Notes under the pieces: generated by a model
What the model was told of the DNA's origin: nothing
The model's database searches: none
What the model saw: the letters and a program-made list of their open reading frames with translations, nothing else
Translations under genes and position numbers: made by a program
Shown: positions 37,973 through 46,970 of the stretch, piece after piece
Numbering within the stretch: the first letter of the stretch is position 1
How the letters are laid out: each line of letters opens with the position of its first letter
NCBI GenBank assembly: GCA_902597095.1
Contig: CACJWK010000005.1
Coordinates: 52,390-116,389 of the forward strand
Reading direction: 5' to 3'
DNA length: 64,000 nt
Source: an uncultured Pseudohongiella sp.
GTDB lineage: Bacteria; Pseudomonadota; Gammaproteobacteria; Pseudomonadales; Pseudohongiellaceae

Positions 37973-38662
37973 ATGTCTATTGTCTACAGAGCTGTCGTGC
38001 TGGTTACCCTGACCCTGCTCGGGAGCTGCCAGCTGTCAGATCCTGAACAAGCGCCCGTTCAGATGGGCTTTGTTGTGCTGATCCCCGGCAGTACGGTACA
38101 GACAGAGGTGCGCTATTTTTCTTCCGAGAACTTTGTTGGTGAGGTTATTGACGGCTACCAGGCACCAGTGATCTACCTTACCCATGAGGCCTACGCAGCC
38201 TTACGGGAGGTCCTCTTCGAAGCTGAAGCTCTGGGTTTCGGTGTCAAGATATTCGATGCCTATCGTCCACAGCAGGCAGTGGACCATTTCGTCCGCTGGG
38301 CAGAAGACCTGTCGGACATTAGGATGAAATCGCAGTATTACCCTGAGGTTGAAAAACAACATTTGTTCCGAGATGGCTACATCGCATCCCGCTCCGGTCA
38401 TTCCCGCGGCTCTACGCTTGACTTAACTCTGTTTGAACTGGAAACGGGCGAGGAGCTTGACATGGGCACTGCCTGGGACTTTTTTGACCCGTCCTCCTGG
38501 GGTGACAGCGAAGCCGTTTCCGTCAAGCAGCAGAGCAATCGGGCATTACTGAATACATTGATGACCCGGCACGGATTCCGGCCGCTCAGAGAGGAGTGGT
38601 GGCATTTCACGCTGGAAAATGAGCCGTATCCGGAGACTTATTTTAATTTTCCGGTGCGTTGA
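37973..38662 (+). CDS. D-Ala-D-Ala dipeptidase, VanX/DdpX-like lipoprotein
   Basis: 229 residues of peptidase family M15D. Zinc and catalytic residues are in place: His143 and Asp150 in SGHSRGSTLDL, Glu208 and His211 in EEWWHF, and Arg98 in DAYRP, with the same internal spacings as VanX (116/123/181/184). An N-terminal lipobox LGSC (Cys19) predicts a periplasm-facing lipoprotein, unlike cytoplasmic VanX. A textbook AGGAGG lies five bases before the ATG. No vanHA or ddp transport genes are present, so peptidoglycan dipeptide scavenging is more likely than glycopeptide resistance. Confidence 0.93.
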   Translation: MSIVYRAVVLVTLTLLGSCQLSDPEQAPVQMGFVVLIPGSTVQTEVRYFSSENFVGEVIDGYQAPVIYLTHEAYAALREVLFEAEALGFGVKIFDAYRPQQAVDHFVRWAEDLSDIRMKSQYYPEVEKQHLFRDGYIASRSGHSRGSTLDLTLFELETGEELDMGTAWDFFDPSSWGDSEAVSVKQQSNRALLNTLMTRHGFRPLREEWWHFTLENEPYPETYFNFPVR

Positions 38663-39689
38663 GGCTTTCCGGAGGGATCAGTGCGTCGGGTATCCGAATT
38701 GCCCGTTCGCGGTAATAGCGCAAGGCTCCGGGATGCAGAGGAACCGGGATGCCCTGCAGGGCTTCCTGAAGCTGCATTGAACGGGTGGCGCTGTGAATTT
38801 GCTGAAGCGTAGATAAGTTTTCCCACAGCATTCGGGTCAGGTCGTACACAATCTGTTCCGAAACATCTTCTCGCACGATCAGCACATTAGGGCTGGCTGC
38901 GGTCATGATTGGCTCATCCTGGTATGGGTAGGTCCCGGGCGGCAGTTCATACGCCTGCCAAAGCGGATAGCGCTGATTGATTGCAGCGATCTGTGAGTTG
39001 TCAAAGTCGAGAATACTCATGTTGCTGCGCATTTGCGCGAATGCTTGAGTGATCGCGGTTACCGGAGGGCCGGCAGGAACGTTCATACCGACAATATTGC
39101 CGTCCTGCATCGCGCTGGCCGATGCTCCATAGGTCATATAGCCCAGGGAAAATTTCCGTTGATAATCAATTCCGAGAGCGTCTAGGATGTATATGCCCGT
39201 GTGTTCTGCGCCTGAATTTCTTGCTCCCAGCACGTAGCGTTCCCCCTCCAGACTGCCCAGATCAGAGAGGGTGCCGGACGTCACTAAATCAGAATGCAGG
39301 ACAAAATGTTCAACATTAGGCCACATGCCGCTGATGCTGCGCAGGCCTGATTGCGGAGAGCTGATGGGCCCTTCACCGTTATATGCCCAGGCCGCGAATA
39401 TGGCGAGGACAAGAGCAAATTGGGACTGGTTGTCTCTGAGCAGCTTGATATTTTCCATGCTGCCGGCTGAACTGATTGCGGTGAGCGAAAAATCTGCTTC
39501 TGCTTCCGCCTTGGCCAGAGTGGACAGAGCGACGCCGACAGGATAAAAGGTACCGCCGGTGGTGCCGGTAGCCAAAACATAACTGCTTCTCTGGTGTGAG
39601 TTGTCGCTGCAGGTCTGCAGTAATAGGGTACAAAGCAGCAGCGTGCTGATTACTAAAATTACGGGCCGGCTTTTGGGTCCGCACTGCAT
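38643..39689 (-). CDS. TAXI-family TRAP transporter solute-binding protein (orphan)
   Basis: 348 residues from the ATG at 39689, five bases after the upstream stop; the longer frame overlaps the cytochrome gene. A signal/lipobox-like N-terminus (LLLCTLLLQTC) precedes the TAXI fold: LATGTTGGTFYPVGVALS, SAGSMENIKLLRDNQSQFALV and a C-terminal LHPGALRYYRERA. It should bind a small carboxylate in the periplasm. No permease gene is beside it; the fused TRAP permease at 49.2 kb has its own binding protein. Its 3' end overlaps the VanX-like gene by 20 bp. Confidence 0.9.
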   Translation of the reverse strand: MQCGPKSRPVILVISTLLLCTLLLQTCSDNSHQRSSYVLATGTTGGTFYPVGVALSTLAKAEAEADFSLTAISSAGSMENIKLLRDNQSQFALVLAIFAAWAYNGEGPISSPQSGLRSISGMWPNVEHFVLHSDLVTSGTLSDLGSLEGERYVLGARNSGAEHTGIYILDALGIDYQRKFSLGYMTYGASASAMQDGNIVGMNVPAGPPVTAITQAFAQMRSNMSILDFDNSQIAAINQRYPLWQAYELPPGTYPYQDEPIMTAASPNVLIVREDVSEQIVYDLTRMLWENLSTLQQIHSATRSMQLQEALQGIPVPLHPGALRYYRERAIRIPDALIPPESLNAPEN

Positions 39690-39694
39690 GCCGG

Positions 39695-40792
39695 CTAGCT
39701 GCAGCCACCGGGCAGGGAGGCTATCCACCGGCTAATCAGCTCTACCCCCTGCTCATGCACGAGAGCTCTTCCCAGTTCCGGCATCATTTCGTCCGGCTTC
39801 GCCGACTGCATCCGGTATACCAGAATAGACTCAGCCGGCTTGCCGGGGACAATGCTGTAGAGTCGGTCGCCCGCACCGCCGCCGGCTGCGACTGGCGGCT
39901 TGCACACACCCATGTTGACCTGCTGCTCATGCTGCCCGGTCAGAATCAGATTGGATGTGTCAGCTGCGCCGTCTGGGTTATGGCAGTGTCCGCAATTCAT
40001 GCTGAGATAGGCTAACGCTCTGTCCTCAAGCGTTTCGCTTGGATCACGCCAGGACGGTGGCGGAGTGACGTTTGCCTCAATGTCCAGCCAGCCCCTGGCC
40101 ACCATTTCATTCAGCTGTGAGCTGTTGACATTATCGGGATAGGTGAATGAAGCGGAGAGCTGAGTTGCCACCGCACCGAGCGGATGCATTTCGCCGTCAG
40201 GGTGCTCGGTGACGTGACATCCTGAGCATTGATTTTTATTAGGGACAAAGTAGACGAATTCTGAACTGCCATGCTCGTTTTGTAACTTCAGCGATTTGCT
40301 GGTGCCAGCTACGCGCAGAAAAGCTTCGGAGCCTTCATCATTCCAGACGTAGGGAAAGGCTTCCCAACCTGCGGACCTTTTTACTAGTAGGCGTGTTTCT
40401 ATGAGCTGGTTGGCTGAGAGGTTTATTGACTCCCCAATGATTTCCTCCGTGCGCTGCAGATTTCCGGCACTGTCCGTCGGATAGTAAAATGTCTTGCTGA
40501 CAACCGTACCAACCGGATAGCTGAGTTCACCGCCGACCAGCTGCGCCTTTGCACCTTCCGGTATCCAGATGGCGCGCAACTTTTGTGCGTAATCAGAGAA
40601 AAGCTGATTCGCCGGCCGATAAACCATGTTGAATTGGGTGGGAGTCAGACTTTCATCAGACTGTTCAAACAGCCCCCAGTCTGACAGCCTCGAAGGATTG
40701 GTGTCGGCATGAAATGTGGGAGGGGATTCACCGCAGGAAATCAGTGAGGTGATCAGTAAAGCGCCTATTGCAAAGAAGCGCTGAGTGTTCAT
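39695..40792 (-). CDS. SO_2930-like diheme c-type cytochrome lipoprotein (TIGR03806-like)
   Basis: 365 residues with a lipobox (SLISC, Cys20). Two heme sites, CSGCH (189-193) and CGHCH (267-271), sit in a protein whose first half (RPANQLFSDYAQKLRAIWIPEG) matches the SO_2930/HNE_0200 family. That family is known to occur next to a parallel beta-helix protein (TIGR03805), which is the case here: the gene upstream, 4 bp away. The joint function is not established. It is directly followed by the TAXI binding protein. Confidence 0.86.
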   Translation of the reverse strand: MNTQRFFAIGALLITSLISCGESPPTFHADTNPSRLSDWGLFEQSDESLTPTQFNMVYRPANQLFSDYAQKLRAIWIPEGAKAQLVGGELSYPVGTVVSKTFYYPTDSAGNLQRTEEIIGESINLSANQLIETRLLVKRSAGWEAFPYVWNDEGSEAFLRVAGTSKSLKLQNEHGSSEFVYFVPNKNQCSGCHVTEHPDGEMHPLGAVATQLSASFTYPDNVNSSQLNEMVARGWLDIEANVTPPPSWRDPSETLEDRALAYLSMNCGHCHNPDGAADTSNLILTGQHEQQVNMGVCKPPVAAGGGAGDRLYSIVPGKPAESILVYRMQSAKPDEMMPELGRALVHEQGVELISRWIASLPGGCS

Positions 40793-40796
40793 AGAC

Positions 40797-42008
40797 CTAG
40801 TCCGCGTTTGAGCTTAATGAAATGACTGTCAGGCTTGGCAGGCTGCAGTCGTGAGCGGTGGCATCAAAGCTGGGGGCTGCGAAACCATTTCCAGCATCGA
40901 GATTGACAAAGCCCGCTTCTCCGTTGTCGCTGACACACAGGACCGCCTCGCCGTCCGCGCCGGGGACTGTCACGCCATCCCAGACAATGTCGGGTATGCT
41001 CTGCCCGGTTGCCTGCTTCAGCAGGTTAAGAGGCTTCGAATCGGGACTTGCGCCACCACCTGAGAAACTGTTGTCGTGAATGTAGATGCTCTCCGGGAAG
41101 GGATCATAGTTTGGATCATCGAATGGTCTTTCGGTGATAAAGTAACTCACGATTATCACGTTCGCGCTGTCGTTATCGGCGAATGTATTGCCGAATACTT
41201 CGATGCTGTCATTGGCCAGAACCATCATGCCTGTGCCCGTCGGCACTTCGCCAACGATGTTGCCCGCGGGCGCGAAATTTTTAACGTTATTGTTGCTGAT
41301 TCGATTCTTAAAAACCCGGGTATTCCGGCCACCCTGAACCGGTAGATTGGGTAGATCGAATACCAGAATGCCGCCCGTGTTATTGGTCGCGACATTGTCA
41401 TAAACGTCAGCAAAGGTTGAATTCTCGATTTCGATTCCGGCGACGTTATATTCGGCGCGTGAATTTCGCACGATGATCTGAGTCGACTGACCCACGTAGA
41501 TGCCGGCGTCAGAGGCGCCGATCGCGACCGCGCCATCGATCAGGATGTTGCTGCTCTGCACCGGGTAGATTCCGTAAGCGCCGTTTGTGGTCAGCGGGCC
41601 GCCCGTCCATTCCGTACGGACATTGCGGATCACGACATTATCGCTTTCGTTGATTTTGATGGCGTCGCCCACGGTATCTTCGATGGCGAGGTTTTCGATG
41701 GTGAAGTTGTCTGCATTGACCAGTAAACCTTCGGCTCCCTGCGCCTGGTTTTTGAAGGAAAGTACCGAGCGATCCATGCCTTCGCCGCGGATCGTTACGC
41801 CAGCGACAGAGAGAGACAGTCCGCGCGTCAGCTGGTGCATGCCGGCGGGGATTTCGATGACATCACCAGGCTGGGCCAGAATAAGCTGCTGCTGCAGTGA
41901 TTCTTCAAAGCTGAGTTGAGGTTCCGGTGGCGCACTTTGCTCGCTACAGGCGCTGAGCACACAGATCGATGCACCAAGCGCAATCGTTCTCCGAGGATTG
42001 TTGGGCAT
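40797..42008 (-). CDS. Parallel beta-helix lipoprotein (TIGR03805-like)
   Basis: 403 residues from the ATG at 42008, which has GAGGGAGA a few bases upstream. A lipobox LSAC precedes a right-handed beta-helix with regular N-rich turns (DNFTIENLAIEDT, SDNVVIRNVRTEW, SSNILIDGAVAIGASDAGIYVGQST, RNSRAEYNVAGIEIENST). Such folds bind or cleave polysaccharides; catalytic residues are not evident. It is paired with the downstream diheme cytochrome (4-bp gap), the usual companion of this family. Confidence 0.87.
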   Translation of the reverse strand: MPNNPRRTIALGASICVLSACSEQSAPPEPQLSFEESLQQQLILAQPGDVIEIPAGMHQLTRGLSLSVAGVTIRGEGMDRSVLSFKNQAQGAEGLLVNADNFTIENLAIEDTVGDAIKINESDNVVIRNVRTEWTGGPLTTNGAYGIYPVQSSNILIDGAVAIGASDAGIYVGQSTQIIVRNSRAEYNVAGIEIENSTFADVYDNVATNNTGGILVFDLPNLPVQGGRNTRVFKNRISNNNVKNFAPAGNIVGEVPTGTGMMVLANDSIEVFGNTFADNDSANVIIVSYFITERPFDDPNYDPFPESIYIHDNSFSGGGASPDSKPLNLLKQATGQSIPDIVWDGVTVPGADGEAVLCVSDNGEAGFVNLDAGNGFAAPSFDATAHDCSLPSLTVISLSSNAD

Positions 42009-42124
42009 TGTGTTCTCCCTCACAGGCGTAATGACTGCCATCTGGCTCTCGCTACAGTATAGGTAGTGGGCTTCATTTCGGCAATGAACGAAACCTACCT
42101 TGCGGTCAGTCCGGGCAAGGCATC

Positions 42125-42154
42125 AAAAAAGGGTGAAGCCGCGGGGCTCCACCC
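42125..42154 (-). terminator. Intrinsic terminator after the cupin gene
   Basis: GGGTGAAGCC (42131-42140) pairs with GGCTCCACCC (42145-42154) with one mismatch and a 4-base loop. On the minus strand it is followed by six T (42130-42125). It lies 24 bp past the cupin stop and separates it from the beta-helix gene. Confidence 0.87.
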
Positions 42155-42177
42155 TTTACTGAAGCAGGTCGATCGAG

Positions 42178-42645
42178 CTAGTTCGAGGAGCGGGACATAG
42201 GGCGGTAGCGAACGCCGCTGTATTGCTCATCGGTTGTTGGTTCCAGCCAGTTTACCGTGCCTTCATAGATTGTCAGCTGAAGCGCATCGACATCCGGATG
42301 GGCGCCGTGCCAGTGCTCGACACCTGCGGGCGTCCAGAATGGTTCACCTGGCTGGAACTCTTCGATCGCTCTGCCACGAATCTGATGCAGACCGATCCCT
42401 TCCTCGATCATCAGCAGCTGCCCCCAGGTGTGACTGTGCCATGAGGAGCGCACCCCGGCAGGGAAAAGTATACGAATGTATCGCGCATCATCAGGCCCTT
42501 CAGTGACCTGGGGCGCACCTCCCTGAAAATTGCTGGCCTGAGCTGAGATAATGTCTGTCTGGGCGGCGAGTACGGCAACGCCGAGCAGGGCGGCAGCGCA
42601 GGTTGAGGCCAGAAACTCTTTGAATTTTTTCGGATTCGTATTCAT
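42178..42645 (-). CDS. Secreted cupin protein
   Basis: 155 residues from the ATG at 42645, with GGAGA seven bases upstream; a second in-frame ATG at 42657 is weaker. A signal peptide is followed by one cupin domain: RSSWHSHTWGQLLMIEEGIGLHQ and PAGVEHWHGAHPD carry the His-rich metal motif 1 and 2. It is likely a metal-binding periplasmic cupin, function unknown. It is isolated by a terminator and lies next to a divergent cytochrome c gene. Confidence 0.85.
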   Translation of the reverse strand: MNTNPKKFKEFLASTCAAALLGVAVLAAQTDIISAQASNFQGGAPQVTEGPDDARYIRILFPAGVRSSWHSHTWGQLLMIEEGIGLHQIRGRAIEEFQPGEPFWTPAGVEHWHGAHPDVDALQLTIYEGTVNWLEPTTDEQYSGVRYRPMSRSSN

Positions 42646-42846
42646 GATGGTCTCCATGAGTTCCGATTATTATTTTACGCACGACACACCATAGCAGCAA
42701 TGCGGCACCATTGCTACCGCTGACCCGACAATCCTGACTGTGGTAATTTTGCTCTCAGGTAACCCGGCTGGCGCGCTAACCAGGAGTCGGAAAAGCGGGC
42801 TGTGGTACCGAAACTCAAGCCTGATTGTGCAATGACCGGACCGAGT

Positions 42847-43677
42847 ATGAACAGAGACCGACCTTCTCAAGCCCTCATCCGAAACCTGACGTTCCCGCAA
42901 CGGCCTCACGTGTTACTGACGTTGGCCATTCTGGTCTTTGCCGGCACGCCTTGGTCGCATGCTCAAAGCGTCAATCCGCTGGAGGGCGATGTGCGGGCAA
43001 TTCGAGGTGGCGCTGGGCTGTTTCGCGCGCAGTGCGCAACCTGCCATGGTGCTGATGCCAAGGGCATCTCCAGCATTGAAGCGCCCGATTTAACGCAAAT
43101 CTGGAGTCGGCGGAGCCTGAGTGCGGCCGCTGTGTTCGAGACTATCCGTCTCGGCATACCCGGCAGCATTATGCCGCCTCACAGTATGACCGATACGGAA
43201 AACTGGATGCTGGTTGCGTATCTGCAAAGTGTTGCGGAGGCAGGTGTCATCGGCCTGCCTGCCGGGGACCCTGCCGCCGGTAGGCGGGCCTTTGTCGAAA
43301 ACTGTTCAACTTGCCACCGCGCTCACGGTTTAGGTGAGAGTCTTGGACCAAATCTCAGTATCGTCACTTCGCAGCGTTCACTGGAGAGCCTGATCGCATC
43401 GGTACGCGATCCGGATGCTCTGGTCGGGCGGGGCTACAAGCTGGTGCATCTGCGCGCTTCAGAAGGTGAAGAGATAACGGGCCTGATTAAGAGTGAGGAT
43501 GCGTTCAGCATGCAGCTGCAGGATGATACGGGGCGTTTACGTTCAGTGAACAAAGCAAATTTGCAGATGATCGAACGACTGTCGGGCTCATTAATGCCAG
43601 CATTTGCCCGTACGCAACTCGGTGACCAGAGGCTGCTCGATATCTTCAATTTTTTGCAGAACGGAGCCCAGCAATGA
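42847..43677 (+). CDS. Periplasmic diheme cytochrome c, partner of the PQQ dehydrogenase
   Basis: 276 residues from the ATG at 42847; the frame is open to 42802 (GTG) and the start is not certain. A signal peptide (to SHAQ) precedes two c-heme sites, CATCH (63-67) and CSTCH (153-157), and a C-terminal region like those of PQQ-enzyme-linked cytochromes (SEGEEITGLIKSEDAFSMQLQD). It should accept electrons from the quinoprotein encoded immediately downstream, whose ATG overlaps this stop (ATGA). Confidence 0.87.
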   Translation: MNRDRPSQALIRNLTFPQRPHVLLTLAILVFAGTPWSHAQSVNPLEGDVRAIRGGAGLFRAQCATCHGADAKGISSIEAPDLTQIWSRRSLSAAAVFETIRLGIPGSIMPPHSMTDTENWMLVAYLQSVAEAGVIGLPAGDPAAGRRAFVENCSTCHRAHGLGESLGPNLSIVTSQRSLESLIASVRDPDALVGRGYKLVHLRASEGEEITGLIKSEDAFSMQLQDDTGRLRSVNKANLQMIERLSGSLMPAFARTQLGDQRLLDIFNFLQNGAQQ

Positions 43678-45287
43678 GTAAGTGGCTTGAAAAGGTGATG
43701 CCGGTTTTGCTGGCCAGCGCCGCTGTGGTGTCGCCGCTGAGCGCGCAGGACGGCCCTTCTTATGAAGATATCCTGGCAGGTTTCAGCAATCCTGAGCGGT
43801 GGCTGACCTATTCTGGTGATTATTCCGGAAAACGACACAGTCCGCTGCAGCAGATTACCCCTGAAAATGTATCCGGGCTGAGACCGGTCTGGACCTTTCA
43901 GACCGGAACAACTACCCGAGGGCGCGGCTTCGAGACTACGCCTCTCGCTGACGATGGCGTGCTGTATGTTACCGGTTCCAACAACAACGCCTGGGCCATC
44001 GATGCGCACACCGGCAGGACTTTCTGGCGCTACAGACGGAACCTCCCCAACGACCTGACCTACGGTGCCAGCGCGCCTGTGAACAGGGGATTCGGAATGC
44101 TGGGGGACAGACTGTTCATGGTCACACTGGATGCGCATCTGCTGGCGTTCGACCGCCGCAATGGCGATATTCTATGGGACGTTGAACTGGCAGATTACCG
44201 GGTTGGCTATGCCGCAACGCTTGCCCCTCTTGTACTCGACGGCAAAGTCATCGTCGGTATTTCAGGCGGCGAATACCGGACCCGCGGGTTTATCGATGCT
44301 TACGATCCGGTCAGTGGAGAGCAACTCTGGCGTTTCAACACGATCCCCGGACCCGGCGAGCCGGGCAGTGAAACCTGGCCTGATGACCCGGAAGTGCTGG
44401 CAGCCGGAGGGGGCGGAACCTGGATGAACGGCAGCTTTGACCCAGAACTGAACCTCATTTACTGGGGTGTGGGCAATCCGAATCCGGATTATTACGGTGA
44501 CGCTCGACCCGGTGACAATCTCTATTCGAATTCGCTGGTTGCGCTGGATGCGGATACCGGTGAACTGCTGTGGCACTATCAGTTTACGCCCCATGACCTG
44601 AACGACTGGGATTCCAATCACATGCCGGTTTTGGCTGAAGTGAACTGGCAGGGGCAGCTCCGTCAGGTGGTCATGGTGGGTAATCGGAACGGATTTTTTT
44701 ATGTGCTTGACCGGGTCACTGGGGAACTGCTGCTCGGTACGCCTTTTACCGCGACCAGCTGGGCGCGCGAACTTGATGCGGATGGCAGACCTATTGTGCT
44801 GAATGATGGCAGTCAGGGTTGTGTGCCTGATCCCTGGGGCTCGACTAACTTTATGCCTCCGACCTTTGTTCCAGGACAGGACCTGTTCATCCTGACGGCG
44901 CGTGAAACCTGTGCGACCTATGTCCCTGAGAAACCCGCCGATGCCCCTGGTCAGTCAAATTTTGGCGGGACCGTGCTCATCGATGCAGAACAGGGGAGCG
45001 GGGCTCTGCGGGCACTGGATATCCACACGGGTGATCTGGTCTGGGAATTCAGCTATCCGTCGCCCACATTCGGCGGGGTGCTCAGTACCGCTTCCGGGCT
45101 GGTGTTCGCAGGCGACCATGAGGGGAATTTCATGGCGTTTGATGCAAAAGATGGTCGTAATCTCTGGCACTATCAGACCGGCTCGCGAATCTGGGGAGCG
45201 GCAGCAATGACCTTCATGCTGGATCAGCGACAGCTGGTGCTGATTCCTTCCGGAACGACTCTGACCGCATTTGCACTACCCGACTGA
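43674..45287 (+). CDS. PQQ-dependent alcohol dehydrogenase, lanthanide-type active site
   Basis: 537-residue eight-bladed quinoprotein of the methanol/ethanol dehydrogenase family with a signal peptide. Metal/PQQ residues can be aligned: Glu200 (SGGEYRTRG), Asn268 (GVGNPNP), catalytic Asp311, and a second Asp at +2 (Asp313, in NDWDS). The Asp-x-Asp pattern marks lanthanide-dependent members (XoxF, PedH); calcium enzymes have Ala or Ser there. The vicinal Cys-Cys disulfide of classical enzymes is absent (GASAPVNRG at 131-139). It should oxidise an alcohol or aldehyde in the periplasm with the coupled cytochrome c. Substrate unknown. Confidence 0.9.
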   Translation: MSKWLEKVMPVLLASAAVVSPLSAQDGPSYEDILAGFSNPERWLTYSGDYSGKRHSPLQQITPENVSGLRPVWTFQTGTTTRGRGFETTPLADDGVLYVTGSNNNAWAIDAHTGRTFWRYRRNLPNDLTYGASAPVNRGFGMLGDRLFMVTLDAHLLAFDRRNGDILWDVELADYRVGYAATLAPLVLDGKVIVGISGGEYRTRGFIDAYDPVSGEQLWRFNTIPGPGEPGSETWPDDPEVLAAGGGGTWMNGSFDPELNLIYWGVGNPNPDYYGDARPGDNLYSNSLVALDADTGELLWHYQFTPHDLNDWDSNHMPVLAEVNWQGQLRQVVMVGNRNGFFYVLDRVTGELLLGTPFTATSWARELDADGRPIVLNDGSQGCVPDPWGSTNFMPPTFVPGQDLFILTARETCATYVPEKPADAPGQSNFGGTVLIDAEQGSGALRALDIHTGDLVWEFSYPSPTFGGVLSTASGLVFAGDHEGNFMAFDAKDGRNLWHYQTGSRIWGAAAMTFMLDQRQLVLIPSGTTLTAFALPD

Positions 45288-45484
45288 GCCGAAATTCCGA
45301 TACTATCTGGCAGTGACAGGGTAGGGCGGTGAGTCCCCGTGCGGGGTGGGTCGCGGGCCATATTGCAACGAATTGTGACCCCCTTTCCCAGCGCTGCGGT
45401 TATCCACTACACTGCTTCAGTCAGGGTTTCCGGCTCAGTGCTGCGGCACTGAGCTCAGACAAGAAAACCAACGAGGTCTCCAAT

Positions 45485-46960
45485 ATGAATGCCCGACACT
45501 TTTCTTCTGTCGTCTTTTTCGCCGGTTCTGTACTTCTGCCTGCATCACTGTTCGCGCAGGCTCATGATGCCAGCGTGGCGAACCATGAGCCCCATTATTA
45601 CGACGTCACCGATTGGGACATCAAGCCCGAAGCTGTGAATTATGCTGAACACATTGCGCCCATCCTACAGCGCAGCTGTATGCAGTGTCACCGGCCGGGC
45701 GGCGGTGGGCCCATGTCCTTCACGAGCTATGAAGAAGTTCGCCCTTGGGCGCCGGTCATTATGTACCGGACGGCGATACGTGATCGCATGGGCGCCATGC
45801 CGCCCTGGTATGTTGAGAAAGACATCGGGATCACTGATGGCTTCGAAAGTGACTATTCGCTGTCAGATCTCGACCTGGCCATGATACAGGCCTGGGCGCG
45901 TAACGGAGCACCCAGAGGGAACCCTGATGACGAGCCGCCTGCCATGGCCTTTTCCAGCGGTAATGACTGGACCCTCGGTGAGCCCGAGCTGGTGCTCAGG
46001 AGCGCCGATCAGACTCGTCCGGCCGTCGGCCCGGACTGGTGGGGTGATATTGGTCTGGTACCCACCGGCCTGACCGAAGATCGCTATGTGAAGTCGATCG
46101 AAGTGCGCGAGGTCAACGACATCCCTGATGATATTGGCACTAGCACTGTGGGTGGTCGCTATATCTTCCACCATATGACGTATCAGAGTGGTGTGCTGAG
46201 CGAAGATGGCACCTATATCGACCCTGAAGGGTCAGTGAGCTGGCCTATCCATGAAGTGGGCCGCAACGCGGATGTTTTCCCGGACACCGCAGGTCGTTTG
46301 TTACAGGCCGGCTCAGCCTTGCATCTGAGAGCTGCGCACATGCATTCCAACGGTCGGGAGACAACCGGACATCTGGAATTCGGCATCACGTTTTTCCCCC
46401 GGGGCTATGAGCCGAAATATTCCCGCCGTGGTCCGCGCACTGGGAATGGTATCGACCTTGATGTCGTGCCGGATCGTGCCAATCAGGAGCTGTCAAATTA
46501 CGTTGTGCTGCAGGAACACACCAAGATCATGGCGTTCGAACCGCACCTGCATGCGCCCGGCGTGCGCATGTGTCTTGAGGCGATCTGGGGACACAATATC
46601 TTTACCCTCAACTGCGTTGGCTACGATCACAACTGGGTCAAACAATATATTTACAAAGAGGACCGGGCACCTCTGCTGCCGAAAGGAACGGTGCTGAGAA
46701 CGATTGCCTTTATGGACACCACAGACTCCAATCCGAATCTCGCTGACTCGCGCAACTGGGCCGGGGGAGGACGTCGTTCAGTCTCCAACATGTTCATTGA
46801 TCTTGGCTACTCAGTAACTATGACTGAAGAGCAGTTTCAGGAGGAAATGGCGATGCGCAGGGAGCTGTTAAAGGATCGCAACGAATATGATGTGGGCTGC
46901 CCACTGTGCTGGGCGCCGGTGCCGGAATATGACGATCTGGCCAGCAGCGATGACGATTAG
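45485..46960 (+). CDS. Secreted c-heme / type II copper monooxygenase-like fusion (paralogue 2)
   Basis: 491 residues from the ATG at 45485 with GAGG upstream; the open frame back to 45329 has no signal-like start. Order: signal peptide (to LFAQA), c-heme domain with CMQCH (65-69) and candidate Met ligand (AMPPWY), then a PHM/DBM-like part with HH 229-230 (YIFHHM), HMH 285-287, HLH 354-356 and Met436 (SVSNMFIDLGY), in the order of the two copper sites. Cysteines in the tail (VGCPLCWAP) could bind metal. It should act in the periplasm. It lies 197 bp after the PQQ dehydrogenase and 10 bp before a secreted protein, on the same strand. Confidence 0.82.
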   Translation: MNARHFSSVVFFAGSVLLPASLFAQAHDASVANHEPHYYDVTDWDIKPEAVNYAEHIAPILQRSCMQCHRPGGGGPMSFTSYEEVRPWAPVIMYRTAIRDRMGAMPPWYVEKDIGITDGFESDYSLSDLDLAMIQAWARNGAPRGNPDDEPPAMAFSSGNDWTLGEPELVLRSADQTRPAVGPDWWGDIGLVPTGLTEDRYVKSIEVREVNDIPDDIGTSTVGGRYIFHHMTYQSGVLSEDGTYIDPEGSVSWPIHEVGRNADVFPDTAGRLLQAGSALHLRAAHMHSNGRETTGHLEFGITFFPRGYEPKYSRRGPRTGNGIDLDVVPDRANQELSNYVVLQEHTKIMAFEPHLHAPGVRMCLEAIWGHNIFTLNCVGYDHNWVKQYIYKEDRAPLLPKGTVLRTIAFMDTTDSNPNLADSRNWAGGGRRSVSNMFIDLGYSVTMTEEQFQEEMAMRRELLKDRNEYDVGCPLCWAPVPEYDDLASSDDD

Positions 46961-46970
46961 GGTGGTAATC

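Noticed and set aside
37973..38662. Glycopeptide-resistance determinant
   Set aside because: VanX-like catalytic residues are present, but the protein is a lipoprotein and no vanH, vanA or regulator genes are nearby.
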